From: Actinomycetota bacterium
GTDB lineage: Bacteria > Actinomycetota > Thermoleophilia > Gaiellales > Gaiellaceae
Direction: 5' to 3'
Assembly (NCBI GenBank): GCA_013821525.1
Contig: JACDGR010000034.1
Coordinates: 1 to 15,415 of the forward strand
Length of the DNA: 15,415 nucleotides
Both the position numbers and the translations under genes were made by a program. The notes below the pieces were generated by a model. It saw only the letters and a list, made by a program, of their open reading frames with translations. It was not told the origin of the DNA and made no database searches. Every line of letters starts with the position of its first letter. Position 1 is the stretch's first letter. This document shows, in pieces, positions 1 to 6,995 of the stretch.

Positions 1-1
1 T

Positions 2-151
2 CTCACCATCGTGCTCGGCATCGTCTCCCTGGTCATCGCGGGAGTGATTTTCAGCAGCGGGGTGCTGCAATTCGTGGTCGGGATCGTGATCGCTGCGGTC
101 CTGCTGATCATCTGGAGCCGCGTCGCGGCCGGGCGGTCGCGAACCGTCTAG
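2..151 (+). CDS. C-terminal end of a small membrane protein (5' partial)
   Basis: An open frame enters from the left edge and ends at TAG 149-151, giving 49 residues. They form two strongly hydrophobic segments (about residues 1-18 and 21-40) separated by a short polar turn, followed by a basic tail that includes RVAAGRSR. This is a typical helical hairpin with the positively charged end probably in the cytoplasm. I do not recognise a family from this fragment, and the N-terminus lies outside the window. The last four bases, CTAG, are shared with the stop codon of the convergent phosphoesterase gene. The frame was read by hand from the sequence. A function cannot be assigned. Confidence 0.6.
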   Translation, partial: LTIVLGIVSLVIAGVIFSSGVLQFVVGIVIAAVLLIIWSRVAAGRSRTV

Positions 152-969
152 ACGGTTGAGACGGCCAGGGGCTCACGTCCGCGCGGGAACGTCCGCACGG
201 CCGTGAGCCCCCAGTCGTCGTCACGCCAGATGTACGTGTCCGCGGTCAGCGACCGCTCCTCCGCCGTATAGACGACGCAGCCGCGCGCCTCGCCGCGCCG
301 CTGCGGCCGCGGCTGTCCGAGACCGGGCGCAATCGAGACGACCACCCCGCGCGCGTCGCCCGTGATCACCTCGAATTCGTGCCGCTCGGCGACCGTGCCC
401 TGGTGGATGTGTCCGCCGACGATCAGCTCTGCGCCCGAGTCGACGAGTGACCCGAGTACGTGGTTGCGGTGCGCGACGGGCTTCTTCCGCGTGCGCCACG
501 GCGCACCGATCATCTGATGGTGCAGGACGACGACGCGCAACGCGCCGGGCGCTCCTTGCCGGAGCTTCTCGGTCGCCCGCCTGAGCTGAGCGTCGCTGAC
601 GCCACCGGACTGATGCCGCCACGGCCGGACGGAGTTCATCCCGACCACGTGCGCCCCCGCCGTTGCGTGGACCTGCTCCGTCGTCTCCCACTGGCGCTCG
701 AACTCCTGCCACGGCGTCGTGAACCGGGCCGGGAACGTGTAGGGGATGTCGTGATTCCCGGGCACCGTCAGCACCGGCCGGCCGAGCCGCCGCAGGAACC
801 CGGCGACCCGCTCGTGCTGGTCGCGACGGCCGCGGTGGGTCAGATCGCCGCTTGCAATCACGAGCTCCGGCGCGGTGCGCTCGATCAATCCGGCCAGCGC
901 GCGTTCGAGATTCGGGTCGTCGTGGGCCCCGAAGTGGAGGTCCGAAACGTGGAGGATGCGTGAGATCAC
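148..969 (-). CDS. Calcineurin-like metallophosphoesterase (CpdA-like)
   Basis: This 273-residue protein carries the full metal-binding signature of the calcineurin-like phosphoesterase superfamily: D10-x-H12 near the N-terminus (SDLHFG), a GDLTH motif near residue 41, GNHD near residue 72, a HH pair in VVVLHHQM, and GGHIHQ towards the end. The family uses a dinuclear metal centre to hydrolyse phosphoesters. The closest resemblance is to class III cyclic-nucleotide phosphodiesterases (CpdA/Icc type), but the substrate cannot be read from sequence. There is no signal peptide or membrane segment, so it is probably cytoplasmic. Translation starts at a GTG (969-967) only 28 bp from the start of the divergent gene; a TANNNT element 9 bp upstream suggests a leaderless transcript. 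Its stop overlaps that of the convergent membrane gene on CTAG. The family call is firm, the substrate is not. Confidence 0.9.
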   Translation of the reverse strand: MISRILHVSDLHFGAHDDPNLERALAGLIERTAPELVIASGDLTHRGRRDQHERVAGFLRRLGRPVLTVPGNHDIPYTFPARFTTPWQEFERQWETTEQVHATAGAHVVGMNSVRPWRHQSGGVSDAQLRRATEKLRQGAPGALRVVVLHHQMIGAPWRTRKKPVAHRNHVLGSLVDSGAELIVGGHIHQGTVAERHEFEVITGDARGVVVSIAPGLGQPRPQRRGEARGCVVYTAEERSLTADTYIWRDDDWGLTAVRTFPRGREPLAVSTV

Positions 970-978
970 CGGCGAAGC

Positions 979-988
979 AGGCTATACA
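979..988. promoter_or_regulatory. Candidate overlapping divergent -10 elements
   Basis: The 28-bp gap between the GTG at 969 (-) and the ATG at 998 (+) holds one AT-rich core. On the minus strand TAGCCT (984-979) lies 9 bp before the GTG. On the plus strand TATACA (983-988) lies 9 bp before the ATG, though it is imperfect because its last base is A. No Shine-Dalgarno sequence fits in this gap, so both genes would be transcribed leaderless or nearly so. I see no -35 match. This is inferred from position and composition only. Confidence 0.4.
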
Positions 989-997
989 GTGAGTGAG

Positions 998-1240
998 ATG
1001 GCTGACGAGCAGTCGAACGAGATCTTCGACGATCTCTATCTCGGGCTTCGAGCCGGCGGTGCGATGCGCAAGCAGCGCCGTGGCGAGGCGCTGACCGCGG
1101 AAGAACGCGAAGCGCTCGGACGTTGGCAGCGTCTGTCTCCATGGCGCAAGGGAATCGCGATCAGCGGCTTCGGCGTCGGCACCTTCGGGCTCGGCTTCAC
1201 CCTCGGTGGCTTGATCTTCGGCCGCTGGCGTAAAGCCTAG
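998..1240 (+). CDS. Small single-pass membrane protein, unknown function
   Basis: This gene encodes 80 residues starting MADEQSNEIFDDLY. The first half is hydrophilic with an acidic start and a basic, helix-prone middle (KQRRGEALTAEEREALGRWQ). The second half has one Gly-rich hydrophobic segment, roughly residues 52-73 (IAISGFGVGTFGLGFTLGG), and ends in a basic RWRKA tail. The frame stays open upstream to 875, but that part lies antisense inside the phosphoesterase gene. ATG 998 is therefore preferred, with GTG 989 as the alternative. The Gly-rich membrane helix suggests helix packing or oligomerisation. I do not recognise a family. Its TAG stop shares CTAG with the convergent transporter gene. 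Confidence 0.6.
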   Translation: MADEQSNEIFDDLYLGLRAGGAMRKQRRGEALTAEEREALGRWQRLSPWRKGIAISGFGVGTFGLGFTLGGLIFGRWRKA

Positions 1241-2292
1241 ATCGCGTCTTCCTTCGGCGAGAAGATCACGGCGGGCGTCTCCTCCTCCGCGGGATCACGG
1301 TCACGTAGCACGACGTCGAAGAGCGTCACGAGCACGGCGGCGATCGGCACGGCGAAGAGCACCGCCCAGCCGCTGAAGAGCAGTCCGACCGACGTCACGG
1401 AGACGAGGACGAGGAGCGGCGAGAGGCCGACAGCCTCGCCGAGCACCTTCGGCATGATCAGGTAGTCCTCGAGCAGCCGCACGCCGAGGACGCAACCGAC
1501 GGCAAGCAGGGCGACATGCAGCGATGCGGTGAACCCGACGGCGACCGCCAGCGCGCCCGCGACGAGCGGCCCGATCACCGGGATGATCTCGACGAGACCG
1601 GCGAACGCGCCAACGAGAATCCAGTACGGCTCGCCGATCGCCCAGAAAAGCAGTGAGAGCGCGGTGCCTACCGCGAGGATCAGCAGGAACTGCCCCCGGA
1701 CGAAGGCGCCAAGGCGCAGGTCGATCAGCGTCCACGTGTCGCGCACGAGCTTCCGCTTCGGCCGGGGGATCAGCGAGCAGACGACGTCGACGGCCTTGTC
1801 GCGTTCGAAGATCCAGTAGGCAGCTGTGGCGAACGTGAAGAAGATCCCGATGATCACCTCGAACGCCTTGGCGCCCACCTGCGTCGCGGGCTTCACGAGC
1901 TCCGACTTCTTCGGGAGGTGCTGGAGGCGCTTCTGCAGGGCGAGCAGCGCCTCGTGCTTGATCCCGCTCGAGTGCTTCGCCTCCCGCGCGATCTCGGCCT
2001 TGCCGCTCTTGCTGAGCGCGTGGTTGACCTGGTCGAGCGCCCGAGGGGCGGCGAAGGCGATCCCGACGGCCACGACCCCGAGCAAGAGGAGGTAGTTGAG
2101 AGCGAGGCCTGCCGGCTTCGGGATCCGGTGCCGGTTCAGCCAGTCGATGCCCGGTCGGATGGCTGCGGCAATGATCATCGCGGTGAAGAGCAGCGCGAGC
2201 ACGAGCAGCAGCTTCCAGAGCGCGAGGGCGACGACGACGATGCCCCCGGAGACGAGGGTTGCGATGGCGGCGCGGCGGGCGGTCGAGGGCAT
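1237..2292 (-). CDS. AI-2E family (PerM-like) transporter
   Basis: This 351-residue polytopic membrane protein has the layout of the AI-2E/PerM family: hydrophobic segments close to the N-terminus (about 10-45) and at about 62-82. A soluble, Lys/Glu-rich loop follows (about 85-140). The C-terminal membrane bundle carries the family-like stretches FVRGQFLLILAVGTAL, GLVEIIPVIGPLVAG and LLEDYLIMPKVLG. Members were named after an autoinducer-2 exporter, and others have been linked to ion or sodium/proton exchange; substrate cannot be inferred here. Length is normal for the family. The ATG at 2292 faces uvrA across a 92-bp divergent region, with no evident ribosome binding site. The tail (DPAEEETPAVIFSPKEDAI) is acidic and cytoplasmic. 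Family confidence is high. Confidence 0.9.
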   Translation of the reverse strand: MPSTARRAAIATLVSGGIVVVALALWKLLLVLALLFTAMIIAAAIRPGIDWLNRHRIPKPAGLALNYLLLLGVVAVGIAFAAPRALDQVNHALSKSGKAEIAREAKHSSGIKHEALLALQKRLQHLPKKSELVKPATQVGAKAFEVIIGIFFTFATAAYWIFERDKAVDVVCSLIPRPKRKLVRDTWTLIDLRLGAFVRGQFLLILAVGTALSLLFWAIGEPYWILVGAFAGLVEIIPVIGPLVAGALAVAVGFTASLHVALLAVGCVLGVRLLEDYLIMPKVLGEAVGLSPLLVLVSVTSVGLLFSGWAVLFAVPIAAVLVTLFDVVLRDRDPAEEETPAVIFSPKEDAI

Positions 2293-2300
2293 GGCGCATG

Positions 2301-2306
2301 ATTGTC
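2301..2306 (-). promoter_or_regulatory. Weak candidate -10 for the AI-2E transporter gene
   Basis: On the minus strand GACAAT lies 8 bp before the ATG at 2292, the same spacing as TACAAT before uvrA. It lacks the first T of the TANNNT consensus, so this is a weak call. No Shine-Dalgarno sequence is visible before the ATG, which fits a leaderless transcript. Confidence 0.25.
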
Positions 2307-2351
2307 CATACGCGTCGAATCTGGAACCGGCATCCGCAAATAGGTTCTACA

Positions 2352-2365
2352 CGAACAGGCGTTCG
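2352..2365. promoter_or_regulatory. LexA (SOS) box upstream of uvrA
   Basis: The sequence CGAACAGGCGTTCG is a perfect inverted repeat of CGAAC around a 4-base spacer, matching the Gram-positive/actinobacterial LexA operator CGAAC-N4-GTTCG. It ends 5 bp before the putative -10 of uvrA, so bound LexA would cover the spacer of the core promoter. uvrA is a classical SOS gene, which supports the assignment. The AI-2E gene reads divergently from the same 92-bp region, but its own start is about 60 bp away, so control of that gene is uncertain. Confidence 0.88.
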
Positions 2366-2370
2366 CCCGG

Positions 2371-2376
2371 TACAAT
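2371..2376 (+). promoter_or_regulatory. Candidate -10 element of uvrA, leaderless
   Basis: TACAAT matches the TANNNT -10 consensus well and lies 8 bp before the uvrA ATG at 2385. Initiation 6-8 bp downstream would fall at or next to the start codon. No ribosome binding site is present. The LexA box lies immediately upstream. Confidence 0.65.
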
Positions 2377-2384
2377 GGCCCCGG

Positions 2385-5276
2385 ATGGCGTCCGACGAGT
2401 TGATTGTCCACGGCGCGCGGGAGCACAACCTCAAGGACATCACCGTCCGGCTCCCGCGGAACGCACTGATCTGCATCACCGGCCTCTCGGGCTCCGGGAA
2501 GTCGAGCCTCGCCTTCGACACGATCTATGCGGAGGGTCAGCGCCGGTACGTCGAGTCGCTCAGCTCCTACGCGCGCCAGTTCCTTCAGATGATGGAGAAG
2601 CCGGACGTCGATTCGATCGACGGGCTGAGCCCCGCGATCTCGATCGACCAGAAGACGACCTCGCGGAACCCGCGCTCGACGGTCGGAACCGTCACGGAGA
2701 TCTATGACTACCTGCGGCTTCTCTACGCGCGCGTCGGGCGGCCGCACTGCCCCGTCTGCGGACGGTTGATCTCCGGCCAGTCGATCGACTCGATCGTCGA
2801 GCAGATCCTCGTGCTCCCCGATCGGACGCGGTTCACCGTCAACGCGCCGAGCGTGCGCGACCGCAAGGGCGAGTTCAAGGATCTCTTCGAGGAGCTCCGC
2901 AACGAGGGCTTCACGCGCGTCAAGGTCGACGGAGAGCAGCACACCCTCGACGAGCCGCCGGTGCTCGACAAGAAGTTCAAGCACACGATCGAGGTCGTCG
3001 TCGACCGGCTCGTGATGAAAACAGATCTGCGCACGCGGCTGACCCAGTCGGTCGAGACGGCGACGCAGCTAGCCGAAGGCCTCGTCGTGATCGACCTGGT
3101 CGAGGTGCCCGACGGCGCAGGCCGCCAAGGCGGCCCACGCAGCGGCGAGTCGATGACCTACAGCCAGAACTTCGCCTGCCCGGAGCACGGCGTCTCGCTG
3201 GCCGAGCTGCAGCCGCGCATCTTCTCGTTCAACTCCCCGCACGGCGCCTGCCCGCGCTGTACCGGGCTCGGCGCCCAGCAGGAGATCGACCCCGACCTGC
3301 TCGTCCCGGACACATCGCTCTCGATCGACGACGGCGCCCTCGTGCCGTGGGCGGTCGGCGGGTCAGGCTTCTACGAGTCCGTGATCCAGGCGATCGCCGA
3401 TCGGTACGAGGTGCCTACGGACGTCCCCTGGCAAGACCTCACCGAGGTAGAGCAGGACTATTTTCTCTACGGCACCGACGGCGACAAGGTATACGTCGCC
3501 TACCGCAACCGGATGGGGCGCCGCCGCTCCTACATGGTCGACTTCGAGGGGATCGTCGCCTCGCTGCAGCGCCGCTATCGCGAGACAGACTCGTCGACGC
3601 AGCGCGAGCGCATCGAGGAGTACATGTCGTTCCGCCCGTGCCCCGTCTGCAAGGGAGCGCGCCTCAAGCCGGAGGTGCTCGCGGTCACGGTCGGCGAGAA
3701 GAACATCCACGAGTTCACGAAGCTCTCGATCACGCGCGCGCTCCAGTTCATCGAGCAGCTCGGCCTCACGGAGACGGAGCAGCTGATCGGCGTGCGCATC
3801 GTCAAGGAGATCCGGGAGCGCCTGACGTTCCTCGATGACGTCGGCGTCGGGTACCTCAACCTCGACCGTGCAAGCGCGACGCTCTCAGGCGGCGAGGCTC
3901 AGCGGCTGCGGCTTGCGACGCAGATCGGGTCGCAGCTCGTCGGCGTGCTGTACATCCTCGACGAACCGTCGATCGGCTTGCACCAGCGCGACAACGACAA
4001 GCTGATCGGCACGCTCGAACGGCTGCGCAACCTCGGTAACACGGTGGTCGTCGTCGAGCACGACGAGCAGATGATGCGCAGCTCGGACTGGCTCGTCGAC
4101 ATGGGGCCGGGTGCCGGCGCGCATGGCGGTCACGTCGTCGCGGAGGGCACGGCGGCCAAGGTGCAGCGCAACCGGAAGTCGGTTACCGGGCAGTTCCTTG
4201 CCGGGACGCGGGGGATCACGATCCCCGAGCGCCGCACCGACGACAACGGCTGGTTCACGGTGGTCGGCGCCGCGGAGAACAACCTGAAGGAGATCGACGT
4301 CGACTTCCCGATCGGCAAGTTCATCGCCGTCACGGGTGTCTCGGGCTCCGGCAAATCGACGCTCGTCAACGAGATCGTCTACAAGGCGCTTGCGAACCAG
4401 CTCTCCAAGATCCGCGTTCGGCCGGGAGAGCACAAGCGCGTCGAGGGCATCGACGCGTTCGACAAGGTGATCGAGATCGACCAGCGCCCGATCGGGCGCA
4501 CTCCCCGCTCGAATCCCGCGACCTACACAGACCTCTTCACGCACATCCGGGAGCTCTACTCGCTGACGCCCGATGCGAAGGTGCGCGGCTACAAGCCGGG
4601 GCGGTTCTCGTTCAACGTCAAGGGTGGACGCTGTGAGACGTGCAAGGGCGACGGGCAGATCAAGATCGAGATGCACTTCCTGCCCGACGTCTACGTGCCG
4701 TGTGAGACGTGCAAGGGGAAGCGCTACAACCGCGAGACGCTCGAGGTGCGCTTCAAGGGCAAGACGATCGCCGACGTGCTCGAGATGTCGGTCGAGGAGG
4801 CACTCGCGTTCTTCGCCAAGATCCCGAAGATCCAGCGCCGGCTCCAGACTCTCCACGACGTCGGCCTCGACTACATGACCCTCGGCCAGCCTGCGACGAC
4901 GCTCTCCGGCGGCGAAGCGCAGCGCGTGAAGCTTGCCTCCGAGCTCTGCAAGGTCTCGACTGGGCGCACGCTCTACATCCTCGACGAGCCGACCACCGGG
5001 CTGCACTTCGCCGACATCGAGAAGCTGCTGGAGACGCTGCAGCGGCTCGTCGACGCCGGCAACACGATGCTCGTGATAGAGCACAACCTCGACGTGATCA
5101 AGCAAGCCGACTACCTCGTCGACCTCGGCCCCGAGGGCGGCGAGGCAGGCGGCGAGATCGTCGCGGTCGGAACGCCCGAGGTGGTCGCCCGCGTCAAGGG
5201 CTCCTACACCGGCCAGTTCCTCCGGCCGCTGCTCGACCAGCCTGCGCGCGCCGCCAAGCGCGCCGTCGCCGCGTGA
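2385..5276 (+). CDS. uvrA: UvrA, excinuclease ABC subunit A
   Basis: UvrA is the damage-sensing ATPase that loads UvrB in nucleotide excision repair. The 963-residue length is normal. Two ABC ATPase modules are intact: Walker A at 33-41 (GLSGSGKSS) and in VTGVSGSGKST in the second half, and LSGGEAQR signatures each followed by a Walker B ending LDEP (YILDEPSIGLH and YILDEPTTGLH). The UvrB-binding/insertion region carries CPVCG motifs. The first zinc module reads CPEH...CPRC, with His at the usual second Cys, a substitution I recall in actinobacterial UvrA; the second has two CETC motifs about 40 residues apart. The frame is open further upstream, but ATG 2385 gives the standard N-terminus (ELIVHGAREHNLKDI) and sits correctly behind the LexA box and -10. 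Expression is probably induced by DNA damage. Confidence 0.98.
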   Translation: MASDELIVHGAREHNLKDITVRLPRNALICITGLSGSGKSSLAFDTIYAEGQRRYVESLSSYARQFLQMMEKPDVDSIDGLSPAISIDQKTTSRNPRSTVGTVTEIYDYLRLLYARVGRPHCPVCGRLISGQSIDSIVEQILVLPDRTRFTVNAPSVRDRKGEFKDLFEELRNEGFTRVKVDGEQHTLDEPPVLDKKFKHTIEVVVDRLVMKTDLRTRLTQSVETATQLAEGLVVIDLVEVPDGAGRQGGPRSGESMTYSQNFACPEHGVSLAELQPRIFSFNSPHGACPRCTGLGAQQEIDPDLLVPDTSLSIDDGALVPWAVGGSGFYESVIQAIADRYEVPTDVPWQDLTEVEQDYFLYGTDGDKVYVAYRNRMGRRRSYMVDFEGIVASLQRRYRETDSSTQRERIEEYMSFRPCPVCKGARLKPEVLAVTVGEKNIHEFTKLSITRALQFIEQLGLTETEQLIGVRIVKEIRERLTFLDDVGVGYLNLDRASATLSGGEAQRLRLATQIGSQLVGVLYILDEPSIGLHQRDNDKLIGTLERLRNLGNTVVVVEHDEQMMRSSDWLVDMGPGAGAHGGHVVAEGTAAKVQRNRKSVTGQFLAGTRGITIPERRTDDNGWFTVVGAAENNLKEIDVDFPIGKFIAVTGVSGSGKSTLVNEIVYKALANQLSKIRVRPGEHKRVEGIDAFDKVIEIDQRPIGRTPRSNPATYTDLFTHIRELYSLTPDAKVRGYKPGRFSFNVKGGRCETCKGDGQIKIEMHFLPDVYVPCETCKGKRYNRETLEVRFKGKTIADVLEMSVEEALAFFAKIPKIQRRLQTLHDVGLDYMTLGQPATTLSGGEAQRVKLASELCKVSTGRTLYILDEPTTGLHFADIEKLLETLQRLVDAGNTMLVIEHNLDVIKQADYLVDLGPEGGEAGGEIVAVGTPEVVARVKGSYTGQFLRPLLDQPARAAKRAVAA

Positions 5277-5485
5277 GGTGGGACTGGCGCAACCGGCGCC
5301 GAGTCCTGCTCCTCGTCCTCGGTGTCTGCGCCCTGCTCTTCGTGGCGGGCGTGGGGGCCGAGTACCTGAACCGGAACCACGCTACGTGCTCCGACGGCAA
5401 GGACCCCGTCGCCCAGCGTGGCGGCATCCTCGGCCAGGTCGTCGTCCGCTGCCACAACGGGCAAGTGGTCACGCTGAACAACTGA
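5273..5485 (+). CDS. 70-residue single-pass membrane protein coupled to uvrA
   Basis: The GTG start at 5273 overlaps the uvrA TGA as GTGA, the classic arrangement for translational coupling. The protein is 70 residues long: a very basic N-terminus (MRWDWRNRRR), one membrane helix at about residues 11-28 (VLLLVLGVCALLFVAGVG), and a 40-residue C-terminal part predicted outside the cell by the positive-inside rule. That part has two cysteines (C39 and C60) framing CSDGKDPVAQRGG and VVRCHNGQVV, which could form a disulfide. I do not recognise a family. Sharing the uvrA transcript would place it under LexA control. A non-coding or unrelated role cannot be excluded, but the overlap and membrane topology argue for a real gene. 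Confidence 0.7.
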   Translation: MRWDWRNRRRVLLLVLGVCALLFVAGVGAEYLNRNHATCSDGKDPVAQRGGILGQVVVRCHNGQVVTLNN

Positions 5486-5486
5486 T

Positions 5487-5492
5487 TAGGCT
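5487..5492 (+). promoter_or_regulatory. Candidate -10 for the Yip1-like gene
   Basis: TAGGCT fits TANNNT and lies exactly 8 bp before the ATG at 5501, the same geometry as at uvrA. It begins one base after the upstream gene's stop codon. No Shine-Dalgarno sequence is visible in the 15-bp gap, so a leaderless transcript is likely. Confidence 0.45.
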
Positions 5493-5500
5493 GAGCGCCG

Positions 5501-6118
5501 ATGCGTGACTGGTGGCTGCGAACGCTGCTGGTGCTCCAGCGGCCCCATCCTGTCTTCGTAGCGCTGCGCGAGAGCACGCCGCAGTCGCTCGGCGACCGCT
5601 CGGAGCCGGTGCTCGCGATCGTGCTGCTCGCGGGGATAGCGGGCGTGCTCTCGACCTCGGCTGCGGGGCACCTGATGGACAACCCGAACGCGTACGACGC
5701 GATCGAGGTTCTCGTGTGGGCGTTCATCGCCGGCAGCATCTATGGGGGCTTTGCCTTCTGGGCGATCGGTGGGCTGCTCGCCCGGTCCTCGAAGGCGCTC
5801 GGTTCGGAGGGAACCTGGCGCCGTTCGCGTCACATCGTGGCGTTCGCCGCGGTGCCGATCGCGTTGTCGCTCGTCCTGTGGCCGGTCAAGCTCGCGCTCT
5901 ACGGCGGCGACCTCTTCCGGCGCGGCGGCAGCGACGCGGGCACGGGAGATCACGTCTTCTCCGCGCTGCTCCTCGTCTTCGTCGCGTGGTCTGCGGCGTT
6001 GCTCGTGATCGGCGTGCGCGCTGTGCACGGTTGGACCTGGGGACGCGCGCTCGCCGCCTGCACGCTCGCGATCGTCACCCCGGTCGTGCTCGGGCTCGCG
6101 CTCAGCCTCCTGCGCTGA
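5501..6118 (+). CDS. Yip1-like polytopic membrane protein
   Basis: This 205-residue protein has about five hydrophobic segments: around residues 36-56, 65-92, 112-130, 148-168 and 180-203. Its N-terminus (WWLRTLLVLQRPHPVFVALRE) resembles the pre-helix segment of bacterial Yip1-domain proteins, which begin with a short amphipathic stretch and a P-x-x-F motif before the membrane bundle. The function of bacterial Yip1 proteins is poorly defined. The gene lies 15 bp after the uvrA-coupled small gene and could be co-transcribed with it or driven by its own -10. Its final 17 bp overlap the 3' end of convergent panB. The family call is tentative and rests on topology and the N-terminal pattern. Confidence 0.6.
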   Translation: MRDWWLRTLLVLQRPHPVFVALRESTPQSLGDRSEPVLAIVLLAGIAGVLSTSAAGHLMDNPNAYDAIEVLVWAFIAGSIYGGFAFWAIGGLLARSSKALGSEGTWRRSRHIVAFAAVPIALSLVLWPVKLALYGGDLFRRGGSDAGTGDHVFSALLLVFVAWSAALLVIGVRAVHGWTWGRALAACTLAIVTPVVLGLALSLLR

Positions 6119-6995
6119 TCGTCTCGTCGAACCGCGCGAGCTCGTCCGCGGAGATGCCGTAGGTGTGCCGCTCCTCCGGGAACGCTCCGGTGCGCACCTC
6201 AGAGGCGTACTGCGCGACGGCGTCGCCGATCTCGCCCGCGATCTCCGCGTAGCGCTTCACGAACCGTGGTGTATGGCCCGCGTACATGCCGAGCATGTCG
6301 TGCCAGACGAGCACCTGGCCGTCCGTCCCGGAGCCCGCGCCGATCCCGATCGTCGGCACAGCGAGCGCGTGTGACACCCGCTCGGCGACCTCCGCCGGCA
6401 CGGCCTCGAGCACGACCGCGAACGCGCCGGCTTCCTGGAGTGCGAGCGCATCGTCGTAGAGCCGCTTCGCGGCGTCCGACGTGCGGCCCTGCGCCTTGAA
6501 CCCGCCGAGCTTCGTCGCCGACTGGGGCGTCAGGCCGACGTGCCCCATCACGCCGATGTTCGAGTCGGCAATCGCGCGGACGCGGGAGACCATGCGTCCG
6601 GCGCCCTCGAGCTTGACCACGTCGGCACCACCCTCCTTGATCATCCTGATCGCGCTCCCGACGGCCTGCTCGTCCGAGACCTCGTACGTCCCGAACGGCA
6701 GGTCGCCGATCACGAGCGGATGGCGCGCGGCCCGCGTCACCGCGCGGGTGAGGAAGATCATCTCGTCGAGGGTGACCGGGACGGTCGATTCGTGCCCGAG
6801 CATCACCATCGCTGCCGTGTCTCCGACCAGGATCAACTCGACCCCTGCCTCGTCGGCGATGCGAGCGGCCGGGGCGTCGTAGGCCGTGATCATCACGATC
6901 TTGTCGCCGCGCTGCTTCATCTGCGCAAGCTCCGGCAGCGCGAGCTTGCCGGGGGCAGGCGTGGAAGGCGCAGGCGTGCGTGGGCGGGTGCTCAT
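6102..6995 (-). CDS. panB: Ketopantoate hydroxymethyltransferase (PanB)
   Basis: PanB transfers a hydroxymethyl group from 5,10-methylene-tetrahydrofolate to 2-oxoisovalerate, giving ketopantoate, the first committed step of pantothenate and CoA synthesis. The 297-residue protein retains the expected metal and substrate residues: D59 (VGDTAAMV), D98 (IGDLPFG), K128 and E130 (VKLEGAG), the GHVGLTPQ motif near 151-158, catalytic E197 (LEAVP) and GIGAGSGTDGQVLVWHDMLG. The usual GDSLGM is GDTAAM here. A Pro/Thr-rich N-terminal extension of about 17 residues precedes the core, so the length slightly exceeds the usual 260-280. ATG 6995 overlaps the panC stop as ATGA and is preceded by a good AAAGGA ribosome site inside panC, supporting coupling and the start. 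The 3' end overlaps the convergent gene by 17 bp. Confidence 0.97.
   Translation of the reverse strand: MSTRPRTPAPSTPAPGKLALPELAQMKQRGDKIVMITAYDAPAARIADEAGVELILVGDTAAMVMLGHESTVPVTLDEMIFLTRAVTRAARHPLVIGDLPFGTYEVSDEQAVGSAIRMIKEGGADVVKLEGAGRMVSRVRAIADSNIGVMGHVGLTPQSATKLGGFKAQGRTSDAAKRLYDDALALQEAGAFAVVLEAVPAEVAERVSHALAVPTIGIGAGSGTDGQVLVWHDMLGMYAGHTPRFVKRYAEIAGEIGDAVAQYASEVRTGAFPEERHTYGISADELARFDETISAGG

Noticed and set aside
2259..2384. Upstream extension of UvrA by 42 residues
   Set aside because: It would run through the LexA box and -10, and does not resemble UvrA. ATG 2385 gives the standard N-terminus.
3885..5105. Long antisense open frame opposite uvrA (406 codons)
   Set aside because: It mirrors the codon bias of uvrA on the other strand, has no recognisable domain, and is an expected artefact at this GC content.
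4709..5272. Long N-terminal extension of the uvrA-coupled small protein
   Set aside because: It lies in an alternative frame of uvrA and is Arg-rich low-complexity sequence typical of a GC-rich shadow frame. The GTG at 5273 overlapping the uvrA stop is far more plausible.
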